A DNA stretch of 64,000 nt from Herbidospora sakaeratensis (GCF_001570525.1 NZ_BBXC01000018.1:182559-246558), one strand, 5' to 3'. Numbered from the stretch's first letter, positions 50,904-62,076 are shown. The notes: a model not told the origin generated them from the letters alone. Numbers and translations: made by a program.

Positions 50904-52342
50904 CCGCGTCCGTCTCCCCGGCCTCGACGGCCGCGGAAGACGCGCCGCTCGACCGCACCGCCGTCGCCGTCATCGTGCTGGCCTGTCTGGGCCAGTTCAT
51001 GGTCGTGCTCGACGTGTCGATCGTGAACGTGGCGCTGCCCGCGATGCGCGCCGAGCTCGGCTTCACCGAGACGGGTCTCCAGTGGGTCGTCAACGCCTAC
51101 GCGCTCACCTTCGCCGGGCTCATGTTGCTCGGCGGCAGGGCCGCCGACCTGTTCGGCCGCAAGCGCGTCTTCCTCACCGGCGTCGCCGTGTTCGCGCTGG
51201 CCAGCCTGCTGGGCGGGCTCGCGGCCGACCCGGGGCTGCTGATCGCGGCGCGGGTGCTGCAGGGCGTCGGCGCGGCCGTGCTGGCCCCGACCACCCTCAC
51301 GATCCTGACCACGACCTTCTCCGAGGGACCACGCCGCACCGCCGCCATCTCGGCCTGGAACGCCGTCGGCGCGGCCGGGGGCGCGGCGGGCGGCATCCTC
51401 GGCGGTACCCTCACCGAGCTGCTCTCCTGGCGCTGGACGTTGCTGATCAACGTGCCGATCGGCCTGGCCATCGTGATCACCGGCCTGCGGGTGATCGCCC
51501 GCGACCGGCCCGAGGGCTCGGCCCGGCTCGACCTGCCCGGCGCGGTGCTGGTCACCGGCGCGCTCACCGCCATCGCCTACGGCACGGTGGAGACCCACGA
51601 ACACGGCTGGGGCTCGCCGGTCGCGCTGGTGCCGCTGGTCGTGGGCGTGCTGGGGCTCGGGGTGTTCGTCCTCGTCGAGTCGAAGACGGCGAGCCCGCTG
51701 GTCCCGCTCGCGCTGCTGAGACGCCGCACGGTCGCCGGCACCACGATCATCCAGGTGCTGTCCGGGGCGATCTTCTTCGCGATGTGGTACTTCCTGTCGC
51801 TGCACATGCAGGGCGACCTCGGCTACTCGCCGATGACGGCCGGCCTGGCGTTCCTGCCCCACGCGCTCACCCTGATCGCCACCGGTCGGCTTGCCCCGCT
51901 GCTGCTGCGGCGCATGACGCCACGCACCCTCCTGATCGGCGCGACCGTCGTCGGCATCGCGGGTCTGCTGCTGCAGTCGGCCGTGCTCGACGGCTACGTG
52001 CTCGGCCTCCTGATCCCGGGCGTGCTGATGTGCGGAGGCGCAGGGCTGGCCTTCACCCCGCTGGTCGTGCTGGCGACCAACGGAGTGGCACGGTCGGAGT
52101 CGGGCCTGGTGTCCGGCATCCTCGGCGCCTCCCGGCAGGTCGGCGGCTCCCTCGGTCTGGCGGGCCTGGCCACCGTGGCGGCCACCATGTCCACCCCGGA
52201 GGCCGGCTACGGCGCGGTGTTCCTGATCGGCGCGGTCCTGATGGCGATCACCATCGTGGTGGCCGTGGTCGTCCTGCCGAGCCGCGCGGCGACCAGGCGC
52301 GCCGAAGCAGAAGCCGCAGCGAGCGTCGGCGCACCGTCGTAG
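50900..52342 (+). CDS. MFS exporter, DHA2 (14-helix) type
   Basis: This 480-aa transporter has helix 1 with FMVVLDVSIVNVALPAM (motif D1-like), loop motif A GGRAADLFGRKR and motif C in IGGAAGGILGG-like GAAGGAAGGILGGTL, consistent with proton-driven drug or metabolite export. The GTG at 50900 overlaps the stop of the upstream repeat frame by 4 bp; GTG 50891 is an alternative. No regulator is adjacent. A bidirectional hairpin follows. Confidence 0.85.
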   Translation: MTASVSPASTAAEDAPLDRTAVAVIVLACLGQFMVVLDVSIVNVALPAMRAELGFTETGLQWVVNAYALTFAGLMLLGGRAADLFGRKRVFLTGVAVFALASLLGGLAADPGLLIAARVLQGVGAAVLAPTTLTILTTTFSEGPRRTAAISAWNAVGAAGGAAGGILGGTLTELLSWRWTLLINVPIGLAIVITGLRVIARDRPEGSARLDLPGAVLVTGALTAIAYGTVETHEHGWGSPVALVPLVVGVLGLGVFVLVESKTASPLVPLALLRRRTVAGTTIIQVLSGAIFFAMWYFLSLHMQGDLGYSPMTAGLAFLPHALTLIATGRLAPLLLRRMTPRTLLIGATVVGIAGLLLQSAVLDGYVLGLLIPGVLMCGGAGLAFTPLVVLATNGVARSESGLVSGILGASRQVGGSLGLAGLATVAATMSTPEAGYGAVFLIGAVLMAITIVVAVVVLPSRAATRRAEAEAAASVGAPS

Positions 52343-52373
52343 CCGACCAGCGAGCTGACCGAACAACGACCTA

Positions 52374-52425
52374 GCGGCAGGCGGCAGGCCGGGCCACGCC
52401 CTCCGGCCCGGTTTCCGCCTGCCGC
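52374..52425. terminator. Bidirectional bipartite hairpin terminator
   Basis: Outer arms GCGGCAGGCGG (52374-52384) and CCGCCTGCCGC (52415-52425) pair perfectly. Inside, CCGGGCC (52389-52395) pairs with GGCCCGG (52405-52411). It lies between the convergent MFS and mmsA ends. Confidence 0.85.
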
Positions 52426-52434
52426 CCCGTTCGG

Positions 52435-53909
<1,475 letters not shown>

Positions 53910-53913
<4 letters not shown>

Positions 53914-55187
53914 AACTTCTCCAGAGCGGCGATGATGATGCCCAGGCCCTCGCGGGCCTCCTCCTCGGTCAGGGTGAGGGGCGGGGCCATGCGGATGGTG
54001 TGGCCGTAGAGGCCGCCCTTGCCCGCGAGCAGGCCGAGCTTCTTCGTCTCTTCCATGAATGTGGCGGCCAGCTCGGGCGACGGCGAGCCGTCAGGGCCGA
54101 CCAGTTCGACGGCGAACATCAGGCCCTTGCCGCGCACGTCCCCCACCGAGGGGAGCCTTCCAGCGGCCTCGCGCAGGCCGTCGATGATGATGGCGCCGGT
54201 CGTGGCGGCGTTGGCCTGCAGGTCGTGATCGAGCACGTAGTCGAGGGTGGCGTTGGCGGCGGCCATCGCGACCGGGTTGCCGCCGAAGGTGGCCAGGCCG
54301 ACGGCGTGCAGGTTGTCCATCAGGTCGCCGCGCGCGACGACGCCGCCGACGGCGAAGCCGTTGCCCAGGCCCTTGGCGAAGGTCATCATGTCGGGGGTGA
54401 CGCCGTGGTTCTGGATGCCGAAGAACGCCGATCCGGTACGCCCCCAGCCCGTCTGCACCTCGTCGGAGATGAACAGGATGCCCTGTTCCGCCAGCACCTC
54501 CTGGTAGGCGCGGAACAACCCGTCAGGGGCCATGGTGAACCCGCCGACGCCCTGGATCGGCTCGGCGATGATCGCGGCGACGTCGCCGCCGACGGCGGTG
54601 GCCAGCACGTGCTTCAGGTCGTCGACGCAGGCCGCGATGTACTGCTCGTCGTTCATGCCGCGGAACTGGGTCAGGTGGCGGTCGGCGCCGTGCAGGAAGT
54701 GCACGTTCAGCGGCGACAACGAGTTGTTCTTCCACGACCGGTTCGAGGTGACCGCCACGGTGCCGAACGACCGGCCGTGGTAGCTCTGCCGCATCGCCAG
54801 GATCTGGTCGGTCTTGCGGGCGTAGGTGGCCAGCAGCAGCGCGGTCTCGTTGGCCTCGGTGCCGGAGTTGGTGAAGAAGACCTTGGCGTCGGGGATGCCC
54901 GACAGGCGGGCGATCTTCTCGGCCAGCTCGACCTGGCCGCGCAGCAGGTAGACGGTCGAGGTGTGCACGACCCCGGTGGCGATCTGGCGCTCCACGGCGT
55001 CGCGGACCTCGGCGACGTCGTAGCCGATCATGTTGGTCAGGATCCCGGCGAAGAAGTCGAGGTAGGACTTCCCGTTCGCGTCGACGACGCGGTTGCCCTT
55101 ACCGCTGACGATCTCGATGGGCTCGTTGTAGTAGAGGGCCAGCCAGTTGGGCATCACCGCGCGGTGGCGGGCAAGAAGGTCCGACAT
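53910..55187 (-). CDS. Class III PLP aminotransferase (beta-alanine/omega-amino acid type)
   Basis: This 425-aa aminotransferase has FFTNSGTEANETALLLA, YHGRSFGTVAVTS, IIAEPIQGVGGF, SDEVQTGWGRTG and PLP lysine Lys272 (MTFAKGLGNGF), with the catalytic core of the alanine-glyoxylate/omega-amino acid group. ATG 55187 (MSDLLARH) is preferred; ATG 55208 is an alternative. It is translationally coupled to mmsA, so an omega-amino acid such as beta-alanine or 3-aminoisobutyrate, giving a malonate-type semialdehyde, is the likely substrate. The pathway call is an inference. Confidence 0.85.
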
Positions 55188-55254
55188 GCCTTGAGTATCC
55201 CGGCTCATAACGGTTGGCCATACCCGCAGCATGTCGGACCATCCATGTGTTCCC

Positions 55255-56724
55255 TTACACAGTGACGGGCTCGGGAACGACCGCCTTCCGGGGCAGCACC
55301 ACCAGCGCGACCAGGGCCGCGAGCAGGGTGAAGCCGAGCCCCACCCACGACCCGATCGACATGGCCGCCAGGAACGACTCCTTGCCGGCCAGCACCAGGT
55401 CGGGGGCGCCGCTCGCGAGCGCCGAACTGATCGACTCGCGGGCCGCCTCGGGCGCGTCGGCCGGCATCGCGGCGGTGTACGCCGCCGCCAGCACGCTCCC
55501 CAGCACCGCGATCGACAACGCTCCGCCGACCTGCTGCACGGTGTCGTTGAGCGCCGAACCGACCCCCGCGTGCTTGGGCGGCACGGCGCCCATCAGGGTC
55601 GCGTACGCGGCCGGGCCGGCCAGTCCGCCGCCCACGCCCATGACGATCAGACAGGTGATCAGGAAGCCGTACCCGTCGGCGACGTCGAGCGTGGAGAGCA
55701 GGCCGAAGGCGCCCGCCAGCACGGTGAGGCCCACCACGATCAGGGTCTTGTTGGACACCTTCTTGCCGAGGGCCGCCCCGACGCCGCTGAAGACGAACGA
55801 CGCCACCACGTAGGGCACGAGGGCGAGCCCGGCCTGGAGGGGCTCGTACCCGAGGACGAACTGCAGGTACTGCGTGAGGGCCAGCATGAGCGCGCCCGCG
55901 CCGAACGACAGCAGCACGATCGAGAACGACGCCCCGGCGAACGAGCGGTCGCGGAACAGCTCCAAGGGCAGCAGCGGATGCCTCGCCCGGCGTTCCCACC
56001 ACACGAATCCGCCGATCGCCAGCACCGCGACGGCCGTCATGAGCGGGTCGAAGCCCTCCTGGGGCAGCATGATCACGACCCAGACGGCCGAGCTCAGCCC
56101 GGTGATCGACAGCACCACGCCGAGCGGGTCGAAGCCGCGGGGCTCGCCCTTCGACTCGGGCATCAGCAGCAGCGCGGCGACGATCGCGATGATCGCGATG
56201 GGGATGTTGAGGAGGAAGACCGAGCCCCAGTAGTAGTGGTGGAGCAGGAAGCCGCCCAGGGTCGGCCCGGCGATCACGCCGACGCCGGCGACGGCGCTCC
56301 AGGCGGCGATGGCCGTGCGGCGTTCGTCCTCGTCGAAGACCGTGATGAGGATCGACAGGGTCGAGGGCATCATGAACGACCCGCCCACCCCCATCAGCAC
56401 CCGCGCGCCGATGAGGTGCCAGGGCTCGGTCGCGAGCATGGCCAGGCCGGAGGCCGCCCCGAAGATCACCAGGCCGAAGACGAGGAACCTGCGGCGGCCG
56501 TAGCGGTCGGAGAGGGATCCCGCCGTGAGCAGCAGCCCCGCGAAGACGAGGATGTAGCCGTCGATGATCCACTGGACGTCGGCGGGCGTGGCACCGAGGT
56601 CGCGCATGAGCGCCGGGATGGCCAGGTTCAGCACGGTGTTGTCCACCACGAGAACCAGCAGGGCCAGACAGAGGGCGACGAGAATCCACCAACGCCGGGG
56701 GTCTCGTACGGTGTTCGAGGTCAC
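55255..56724 (-). CDS. MFS exporter, DHA2 type, TetR-controlled
   Basis: A 489-aa, 14-helix MFS transporter. Helix 1 carries LVLVVDNTVLNLAIPAL, motif A is GSLSDRYGRRRFL and motif C is GVGVIAGPTLGG. The reading frame is open 81 codons further upstream, but the upstream part encodes the operator repeats and the divergent gene's antisense. GTG 56724 fits a leaderless start: TACAGT (56736-56731 on this strand) is at -10 distance. The next GTG (56730) is possible. It is divergent from a TetR gene sharing three operators, the standard drug-efflux arrangement. The substrate is unknown. Confidence 0.88.
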   Translation of the reverse strand: MTSNTVRDPRRWWILVALCLALLVLVVDNTVLNLAIPALMRDLGATPADVQWIIDGYILVFAGLLLTAGSLSDRYGRRRFLVFGLVIFGAASGLAMLATEPWHLIGARVLMGVGGSFMMPSTLSILITVFDEDERRTAIAAWSAVAGVGVIAGPTLGGFLLHHYYWGSVFLLNIPIAIIAIVAALLLMPESKGEPRGFDPLGVVLSITGLSSAVWVVIMLPQEGFDPLMTAVAVLAIGGFVWWERRARHPLLPLELFRDRSFAGASFSIVLLSFGAGALMLALTQYLQFVLGYEPLQAGLALVPYVVASFVFSGVGAALGKKVSNKTLIVVGLTVLAGAFGLLSTLDVADGYGFLITCLIVMGVGGGLAGPAAYATLMGAVPPKHAGVGSALNDTVQQVGGALSIAVLGSVLAAAYTAAMPADAPEAARESISSALASGAPDLVLAGKESFLAAMSIGSWVGLGFTLLAALVALVVLPRKAVVPEPVTV

Positions 56725-56761
56725 TCGCACACTGTACGACCATCCTCGAACAGTGTGCGAG
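56703..56761. promoter_or_regulatory. Three phased 17-bp operators between divergent MFS and tetR genes
   Basis: CTCGTACGGTGTTCGAG (56703-56719), CTCGCACACTGTACGAC (56724-56740) and CTCGAACAGTGTGCGAG (56745-56761) are pseudo-palindromes of the form CTCGNACACTGTNCGAG; the first and third are read on the opposite strand. Centres are exactly 21 bp apart, two helical turns. Sites 2 and 3 together contain a 12-bp inverted repeat (CTCGCACACTGT / ACAGTGTGCGAG). Site 1 lies inside the MFS coding start, site 2 covers the MFS -10 region, and site 3 lies upstream of the tetR -10 TACTGT (56767-56772). Confidence 0.85.
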
Positions 56762-56778
56762 CGAATTACTGTTGATGG

Positions 56779-57528
56779 ATGCCGGAACAGCGCTTCACCA
56801 GCGTGTGGACGCGGGAGCACAAGCCGCGCCGCGCGCAGCAGGGCCTCAGCCGTGAGCAGATCGTGCGGGCGACGGTCGAGCTGCTCGACGCCGAAGGCAT
56901 GGAGGCACTCAGCATGCGCAGACTGGGCGCCAAGCTCGGGGCCGGGGCCACCAGCCTCTACTGGCACGTCGCCAACAAGAACGAACTACTCGAACTGGCC
57001 ATGGACGAGGTCTTCGGCGCGGTCCGCATCCCCGATTCGGAGAGCTGGCGGGAGGTCACGAGCAACGTGGCCTGGGGGCTGCGCGCCGCGATCATGGCCC
57101 ACCCGTGGTTCACCTTCGTGCTCGGCTCGCTGCCCGCGCTCGGCCCCAACGCGATGAACTGCTCGGCCACGCTCTGCGCCGCCCTGGCGCGCGCGGGTTT
57201 CCAGAAGCACGACATCGACTACGCCGGGGCGGCGGTGTTGTCGTACACCATCGGCGCCACCGCGCCCGAGGCCGCCTACACCTCCGCGCTCAAGAGGCGT
57301 GGCATCACCATGGAACAGGCCCAGCGCGATCTCGCCCCCGCAGTCGAGGAGGCCGCCCGCGCCCACCCCGAGATCCACGCACGCTTCCAGGAGGCCGTCG
57401 AGAGCACGATCGACCCGATCGCGCACCGGCAGCTCTCGTTCGACTTCGGGCTCGTCTCCATGCTCGACGGCCTGGCCCTGCGACTCCCCCGAAGTGCGGA
57501 CATGTCGGCCGACCACCTGACAAAGTGA
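56779..57528 (+). CDS. TetR-family repressor of the adjacent MFS exporter
   Basis: A 249-aa protein with a basic lead (TREHKPRRAQQG), a TetR helix-turn-helix (LSREQIVRATVELLDAEGME, then LSMRRLGAKLGAGATSLYWHVANKNELL) and a TetR_C class domain as in tetracycline-repressor-like proteins (about 85-225, with IDYAGAAVLSYTIGATAPEAAY). TACTGT ends 7 bases before the ATG, so the mRNA may be leaderless. The divergent MFS gene and the three operators between them indicate that it represses both genes until a drug or metabolite binds. Confidence 0.9.
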   Translation: MPEQRFTSVWTREHKPRRAQQGLSREQIVRATVELLDAEGMEALSMRRLGAKLGAGATSLYWHVANKNELLELAMDEVFGAVRIPDSESWREVTSNVAWGLRAAIMAHPWFTFVLGSLPALGPNAMNCSATLCAALARAGFQKHDIDYAGAAVLSYTIGATAPEAAYTSALKRRGITMEQAQRDLAPAVEEAARAHPEIHARFQEAVESTIDPIAHRQLSFDFGLVSMLDGLALRLPRSADMSADHLTK

Positions 57529-57554
57529 GACGTTGAGCGGCTAATGTCGCTGAC

Positions 57555-59153
57555 ATGCTCCCCACCGTCGCGGACGTGCTCTCTCTCGACACGGTCCGGC
57601 GCGGCGACCCCACCGTGGTGGCGGGCGCCGACCGGCTGAGCGGCCGGGTCCGCTGGGTCCACGTGGGCGAGATCACCGACATCGCCCCCCTGCTGCGCGG
57701 CGGCGAACTGGTGCTCACCACCGGCGTCGCGCTGCCCCCTGAACCCGACAAGCTGGCCGACTACGTCGCCGACCTGGCTCAGGTCGGCGCGTCCGGCCTG
57801 GTCGTCGAGCTGGGCCGCCGGTTCGTCAGCGAACTGCCCGCCGCCGTGGTCGCGTCGGCCGAAGACCACGGGCTGCCGCTGATCACGCTCGCCCGCGAGA
57901 CGCCGTTCGTGCAGATCACCGAGTCGGTGCACAACATGATCATCGACTCGCAGCTCCAGGAGCTGCGCGCCTCCGAGCAGCTCCACGAGATCTTCACCGA
58001 GCTCTCGGTCGAGGGCGCGTCGCCGGCCGAGGTGCTCGCCCAGGTGGCCCGCCTCTCCGGCCGCCCGGTCATGCTGGAGAACCTGGCCCACCAGGTGCTC
58101 GCCTGCGACTCGGCCGGGCAGGACGTCGGCGCCCTGCTGGCCAGCTGGGAGACCCGCTCCCGCGCGGTCTCCCCCGAGGGCCGCACCGCCTATGACGAGG
58201 CCGCCGGCTGGCTGGTCACCGTCGTGGGCGCGCGCGGCCAGGACTGGGGCCGGCTGATCCTGCTCGCCGACCGCCCGCCGGGGCCGCGCGACATCGTGCT
58301 GGCCGAACGGGCCGCCACCACCCTCGCTCTTGGACGTCTCCTCGAACGCCACCAGCTCTCCCTGGAGCGCCAGGCCCACGGCACGATCCTGACCGGCATC
58401 CTCAGCCACGCCTACGCCGACCCCGACGAGGCCGCCGCCCGCGCCCGCGCGGTGGGCGTGCCGCTGACCGGCCGCAAGCTGGTCAGCGTCGTGATCAGGC
58501 CGACCACCCCCGGCGAGGGCACCTTCGACGAACAGGCCCGGCTCGCCGACCTGGCCGACCTCACCGCCGCCGCCTGCCGCGACGCCCGGCTGCCCGCCCT
58601 GGTGGGCGCCCTCGACCAGGCCCACGTCGGCGTGCTGCTCCCGCTGCCGCCCCGGGTCGGCGCCGAGTCGGCGCTCACGACCCTGGCCGAGCGGCTCCGC
58701 GCCGCCGGGGCGGTGCTCGCCGCCGGTTCGACGGTCGATTCCCTCCGAGATGTACGCCGCAGCTTCCTCGAAGCCGAACAGGTCGCCGACGTGGCCGTCC
58801 GCCAGCACGACGGCCGCCCTTATTACCGGCTGCCCGACCTGCGCCTGCGCGGGCTGCTGCACCTGCTGCGCGACGACGCCCGGTTGCAGACCTTCGCCGA
58901 ACGGGAACTCGGCCCGCTGCTGGCCCACGACGCCCAGCGGGGCTCCGACCTGACCCGCATCCTGCGCATCTATCTGGAGGCGGGCCGCAACAAGGCGGTC
59001 GCCGCCCAGCGCGCCCACCTGTCGCGGCCGGCCTTCTACGACCGCCTGCGCCGCCTGGAGCGGGTGTTGTCGACCGACCTCGACGACGTCGACTCCTGCC
59101 TGTCGCTGCACGTCGCGCTGCTGGCGCTGGAGTCGTTCCGGGAGACCCGATGA
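57555..59153 (+). CDS. PucR-family regulator coupled to a P1 peptidase
   Basis: A 532-aa PucR-type regulator. The PucR domain is N-terminal (1-~125: TVADVLSLDTVRRGDPTVVAG, LLRGGELVLTTGV), a central GAF/CdaR-like part spans about 160-420, and a C-terminal PucR helix-turn-helix follows (LEAGRNKAVAAQRAHLSRPA, FYDRLRRLERVL). The ATG has TAATGT (57542-57547) nearby at a near-leaderless distance. Its stop overlaps the next gene start by 4 bp (ATGA), so it is co-translated with a peptidase that may make or consume its effector. Neighbouring aminotransferase/mmsA genes on the other strand may be its targets. Confidence 0.87.
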   Translation: MLPTVADVLSLDTVRRGDPTVVAGADRLSGRVRWVHVGEITDIAPLLRGGELVLTTGVALPPEPDKLADYVADLAQVGASGLVVELGRRFVSELPAAVVASAEDHGLPLITLARETPFVQITESVHNMIIDSQLQELRASEQLHEIFTELSVEGASPAEVLAQVARLSGRPVMLENLAHQVLACDSAGQDVGALLASWETRSRAVSPEGRTAYDEAAGWLVTVVGARGQDWGRLILLADRPPGPRDIVLAERAATTLALGRLLERHQLSLERQAHGTILTGILSHAYADPDEAAARARAVGVPLTGRKLVSVVIRPTTPGEGTFDEQARLADLADLTAAACRDARLPALVGALDQAHVGVLLPLPPRVGAESALTTLAERLRAAGAVLAAGSTVDSLRDVRRSFLEAEQVADVAVRQHDGRPYYRLPDLRLRGLLHLLRDDARLQTFAERELGPLLAHDAQRGSDLTRILRIYLEAGRNKAVAAQRAHLSRPAFYDRLRRLERVLSTDLDDVDSCLSLHVALLALESFRETR

Positions 59154-60184
59154 GGGCACGCGACCACGGCATCGTGATCGGGACCGCCGCGCCGGGCCCG
59201 CACAACGCCATCACGGACGTGCCGGGGGTGCGGATCGGCCACACGACGCTGGTCTCCGGCGCGTCGGTCCGGACCGGCGTGACCGTCATCCTGCCGCACG
59301 ACGGCGACACCTTCGCCGAGCCGGTGTTCGCCGGATACCACTGGCTCAACGGCAACGGCGAGCTGACCGGCCTGGCCTACGTGCGGGAATTCGGCATGCT
59401 CGCCTCCCCCATCGGCCTGACCAGCACCGGGTCGGTCGGCGTGGTGCGCGACGCGCTGTCGGCCCTGGACCCCGGCGGCCAGGGCTGGGCGTTGCCCGTG
59501 GTCGGCGAGACCTGGGACGGCTCCCTCAACGACATCACCGGCCGCCACGTGACCGCCGAGCACGTCGTCGCGGCGTTCACGGCCGCGTCCGGCGGCCCCG
59601 TCGCGGAGGGCGCGGTCGGCGGCGGGACGGGGATGATCTGCCACGGCTTCAAGGGCGGCGCGGGCACCGCCTCCCGGGTCGTCGGCGCGTACACGGTCGG
59701 CGTCTACGTGCAGGCCAACCACGGGCACCGCGACCGGCTCACCGTGAACGGCGTGAACGTCGGCCGCCGCCTGGGGGCCTCGGAGGTGCCCCACGAGGGC
59801 GCCGGATCGATCATCGGCGTCGTGGCCACCGACGCGCCGCTGCTGCCCCACCAGTGCGCCCGCCTGGCCAAGCGCGCCGGGCTCGGCGTCGGCCGCACCG
59901 GCGGCGCGGGCGAGAACTCCAGCGGCGACGGCTTCCTGTGCTTCAGCGTGGGCAACCGCACCCTGCCGGCGAACGTGCTCGGCGCGGAGGTCCCGGCGAC
60001 CTATCAGGTGACCGTCATGGCCGACGACCACCTCGACCCGTTCTACCACGCGGTGATCGAGGCCACCGAGGAGGCCATCGTCAACGCGCTCGTGGCCGGG
60101 GAGACGATGACCGGTTTCGGCGGCCTGACCGTCGAGGGCCTCGACGGCGCCCGGCTGGCGTCTCTTCTACGCACGACAAGGTGA
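59150..60184 (+). CDS. P1-family peptidase (DmpA/beta-aminopeptidase type)
   Basis: This 344-aa self-processing Ntn-type hydrolase of MEROPS family P1 includes NAITDVPGVRIGHTTL at the N-terminus and GGGTGMICHGFKGGAGTASR in the core. The likely autocleavage Gly219-Ser220 sits before SIIGVVATDAPLLPHQ, where Ser220 becomes the nucleophile of the beta chain. Family members cut L-aminoacyl or beta-peptide N-termini (D-Ala-esterase, beta-Ala peptides). Coupling to the PucR gene suggests that beta-alanine or omega-amino acid peptides are substrates, feeding the aminotransferase/mmsA genes; that link is inferred. Confidence 0.85.
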   Translation: MRARDHGIVIGTAAPGPHNAITDVPGVRIGHTTLVSGASVRTGVTVILPHDGDTFAEPVFAGYHWLNGNGELTGLAYVREFGMLASPIGLTSTGSVGVVRDALSALDPGGQGWALPVVGETWDGSLNDITGRHVTAEHVVAAFTAASGGPVAEGAVGGGTGMICHGFKGGAGTASRVVGAYTVGVYVQANHGHRDRLTVNGVNVGRRLGASEVPHEGAGSIIGVVATDAPLLPHQCARLAKRAGLGVGRTGGAGENSSGDGFLCFSVGNRTLPANVLGAEVPATYQVTVMADDHLDPFYHAVIEATEEAIVNALVAGETMTGFGGLTVEGLDGARLASLLRTTR

Positions 60185-60264
60185 ATGAGCATGAGTTTCC
60201 ACCAGGTGTAAAACCTGCCCCACCCCACGAACCGGGCATTCCGGGTTCACCCTCCGGGACGTGA

Positions 60265-60498
60265 TTGTCTCGCTACGTGACGATAACCGAGTCCGAGACC
60301 CCGCCTCGCGCCTTCCCCGCCCCCGACCACCGCGCGATCGTACGCGCCCTGTCGGCGCGCTTCCCCCACTGGAGCATCTGGTACGGCTCCGCCACCGGCC
60401 ACTACTGGGGCCTGCGCCGATTCGACGACGGGCGGATCGGCTTCATCGAGGCGCTCTCGCCGCAGGAGTTCGTCCGTCAGGCGACGACCGGGTATTGA
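60265..60498 (+). CDS. Small conserved-looking protein
   Basis: A 77-aa protein with a WSIWYGSATGHYWGLRRF core rich in aromatic residues. No family was assigned. The start may be TTG 60265 or GTG 60277; the codon bias in this frame is that of real coding DNA. It sits between a peptidase and a secreted protein gene. The short aromatic-rich sequence resembles small proteins that are common in filamentous actinomycetes and have unknown roles. Confidence 0.5.
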   Translation: MSRYVTITESETPPRAFPAPDHRAIVRALSARFPHWSIWYGSATGHYWGLRRFDDGRIGFIEALSPQEFVRQATTGY

Positions 60499-60615
60499 CC
60501 AGGCGAAATACTCAATTCAGTCGAGATTTCTCATATCGATTGGCGTGTTTCGCCCACTTATAAGTGCCAATCTCGCCACGATGGTCACTCACGTCCACTA
60601 TTGGGGAGAGACCAT

Positions 60616-62076
60616 ATGAGAGGCCGTCTGACCGTCGCAATCACGGCACTGGCATCCGTTTTGCCGGTTATGCCGGTTTTTGCCGACAGCCAGAAGACCA
60701 CGGGACTGCCGTCGTCGAGCTTTCCGCTGGGAGTACCCGGATTGGCGAAGACGACCTCGAAGATGGTCATACCGGGCATCGAATACATCACCTTGCGCCA
60801 CGGCACGAACCAGGACGGCTACACCGTCAGCGTGCTGGCCGGCGCGAACGACGCGTACACCCAGCGCACGGCGGACAAGCAGGCGCTCGCCGTGCAGATG
60901 GCCGGGTTCGAGCCGGTGGTGGTGAAGTTCACCCGGCCCGCGATCGCCGACTTCCCCGCGCAGGACTACTGGATGGTCCGGATCGGCCAGTGGCCCCTCG
61001 CCGAGAAGAAAGAGGCCGACAAGGTCGTCAAGGAGCTCAAGAAGGCCGGGATCAGCGCCAAGACCGACTACACGGGCGACGACGGCTTCGTCACCGCCGG
61101 CCCCTGGTCGATGAAGATCCTGATGGTCGACCCGAGGTCGTTCCGCGGCAGCTTCGCCGCCAGCCTCGGCAAGAAGACGGCCGTCCGCGAGCGCGTCACC
61201 GACATGGCCAAGGGCGCGGGCGCCATCGCCGGCGTCAACGGCGGCTTCTTCGACATCCACACGGGCGCCGCCTACCGGGGCGACCCCACGGGCATCTCGG
61301 TCGTCGGCGGCAAACTGCTCAGCGAGGCCGTCGAGGGCCGCACGGCGGTCGTCCTGAAGGGCCGCACCGCCCGCATCACCGAGCTCAAGTCGGCCGTGAA
61401 CGTCGCCGCGGGCGGCGCGCTCGCCCCCGTCGCGGGCGTCAACCGGGTCGGCAAGGACGGCGAACTCGTCCTCTACACCGAGGAGTTCGGCGCCAGCACC
61501 CCGAAGGTCGGCGCGACCGAGGTCGTCATCGACCCCGAGGGCGTCGTCACGGCCGTCCGCTCGCCCGGCGCCAAGATCATGAAGGGCATGCGCGTGCTCC
61601 AGGGCGTCGGCGCCGGGGCCGACTGGCTCGCCGCCTACGCGCCCGAAGGCGGCAAGGTCCAGCTCAAGACGACGGTCATCGACCTGCGCAAGAAGCGGAC
61701 CGTTCCGCTCACCCCCGACACCCACATCGTGGGCGGCGGCGTGGGCCTGCTGAAGAACGGCAAGACCTGGATCACCGCCTCGACCGACGGCATGGCCAAC
61801 ATCAACATGATCGTCCGCCGCCACCCCCGCACCCTCGCGGGCGTGACGCGGAACGGCAAGCTGATCCTGGCCGTCGTCGACGGCCGCGCCCCCGGCCAGA
61901 CCGTCGGCGCGTCCTTCCACGAGGCCGCCCGCGTCATGCAGTGGCTGGGCGCCCGCGACGCCATCAACCTCGACGGCGGCGGCTCCAGCGCCATGGTCGT
62001 CAAGGGCAAGGTCGTCAACAAGCCCAGCGACGGCTCGGAGCGCGCGGTGGGCGACGCCCTGCTGATCAGGCCGTAG
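60616..62076 (+). CDS. Secreted NAGPA-type phosphodiester glycosidase domain protein
   Basis: A 486-aa protein with signal peptide MRGRLTVAITALASVLPVMP (cut about after VFA). Residues about 70-150 resemble a SPOR-like repeat (QWPLAEKKEADKVVKELKKA), and the NAGPA-type phosphodiester glycosidase domain follows (about 180-486: GAIAGVNGGFF, HIVGGGVGLL, MIVRRHPRTLAGV, DAINLDGGGSSAMVV). The ATG has GGGGAG 7 bp upstream. Such bacterial proteins are thought to remodel cell-wall or exopolysaccharide phosphodiesters; the substrate is unproven. It converges with phhA with an 11-bp overlap. Confidence 0.85.
   Translation: MRGRLTVAITALASVLPVMPVFADSQKTTGLPSSSFPLGVPGLAKTTSKMVIPGIEYITLRHGTNQDGYTVSVLAGANDAYTQRTADKQALAVQMAGFEPVVVKFTRPAIADFPAQDYWMVRIGQWPLAEKKEADKVVKELKKAGISAKTDYTGDDGFVTAGPWSMKILMVDPRSFRGSFAASLGKKTAVRERVTDMAKGAGAIAGVNGGFFDIHTGAAYRGDPTGISVVGGKLLSEAVEGRTAVVLKGRTARITELKSAVNVAAGGALAPVAGVNRVGKDGELVLYTEEFGASTPKVGATEVVIDPEGVVTAVRSPGAKIMKGMRVLQGVGAGADWLAAYAPEGGKVQLKTTVIDLRKKRTVPLTPDTHIVGGGVGLLKNGKTWITASTDGMANINMIVRRHPRTLAGVTRNGKLILAVVDGRAPGQTVGASFHEAARVMQWLGARDAINLDGGGSSAMVVKGKVVNKPSDGSERAVGDALLIRP

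Noticed and set aside
56725..56967. N-terminal extension of the second MFS exporter to 56967
   Set aside because: It would run through the operator sites and antisense to the TetR gene; the leaderless GTG at 56724 begins just before the first membrane helix.
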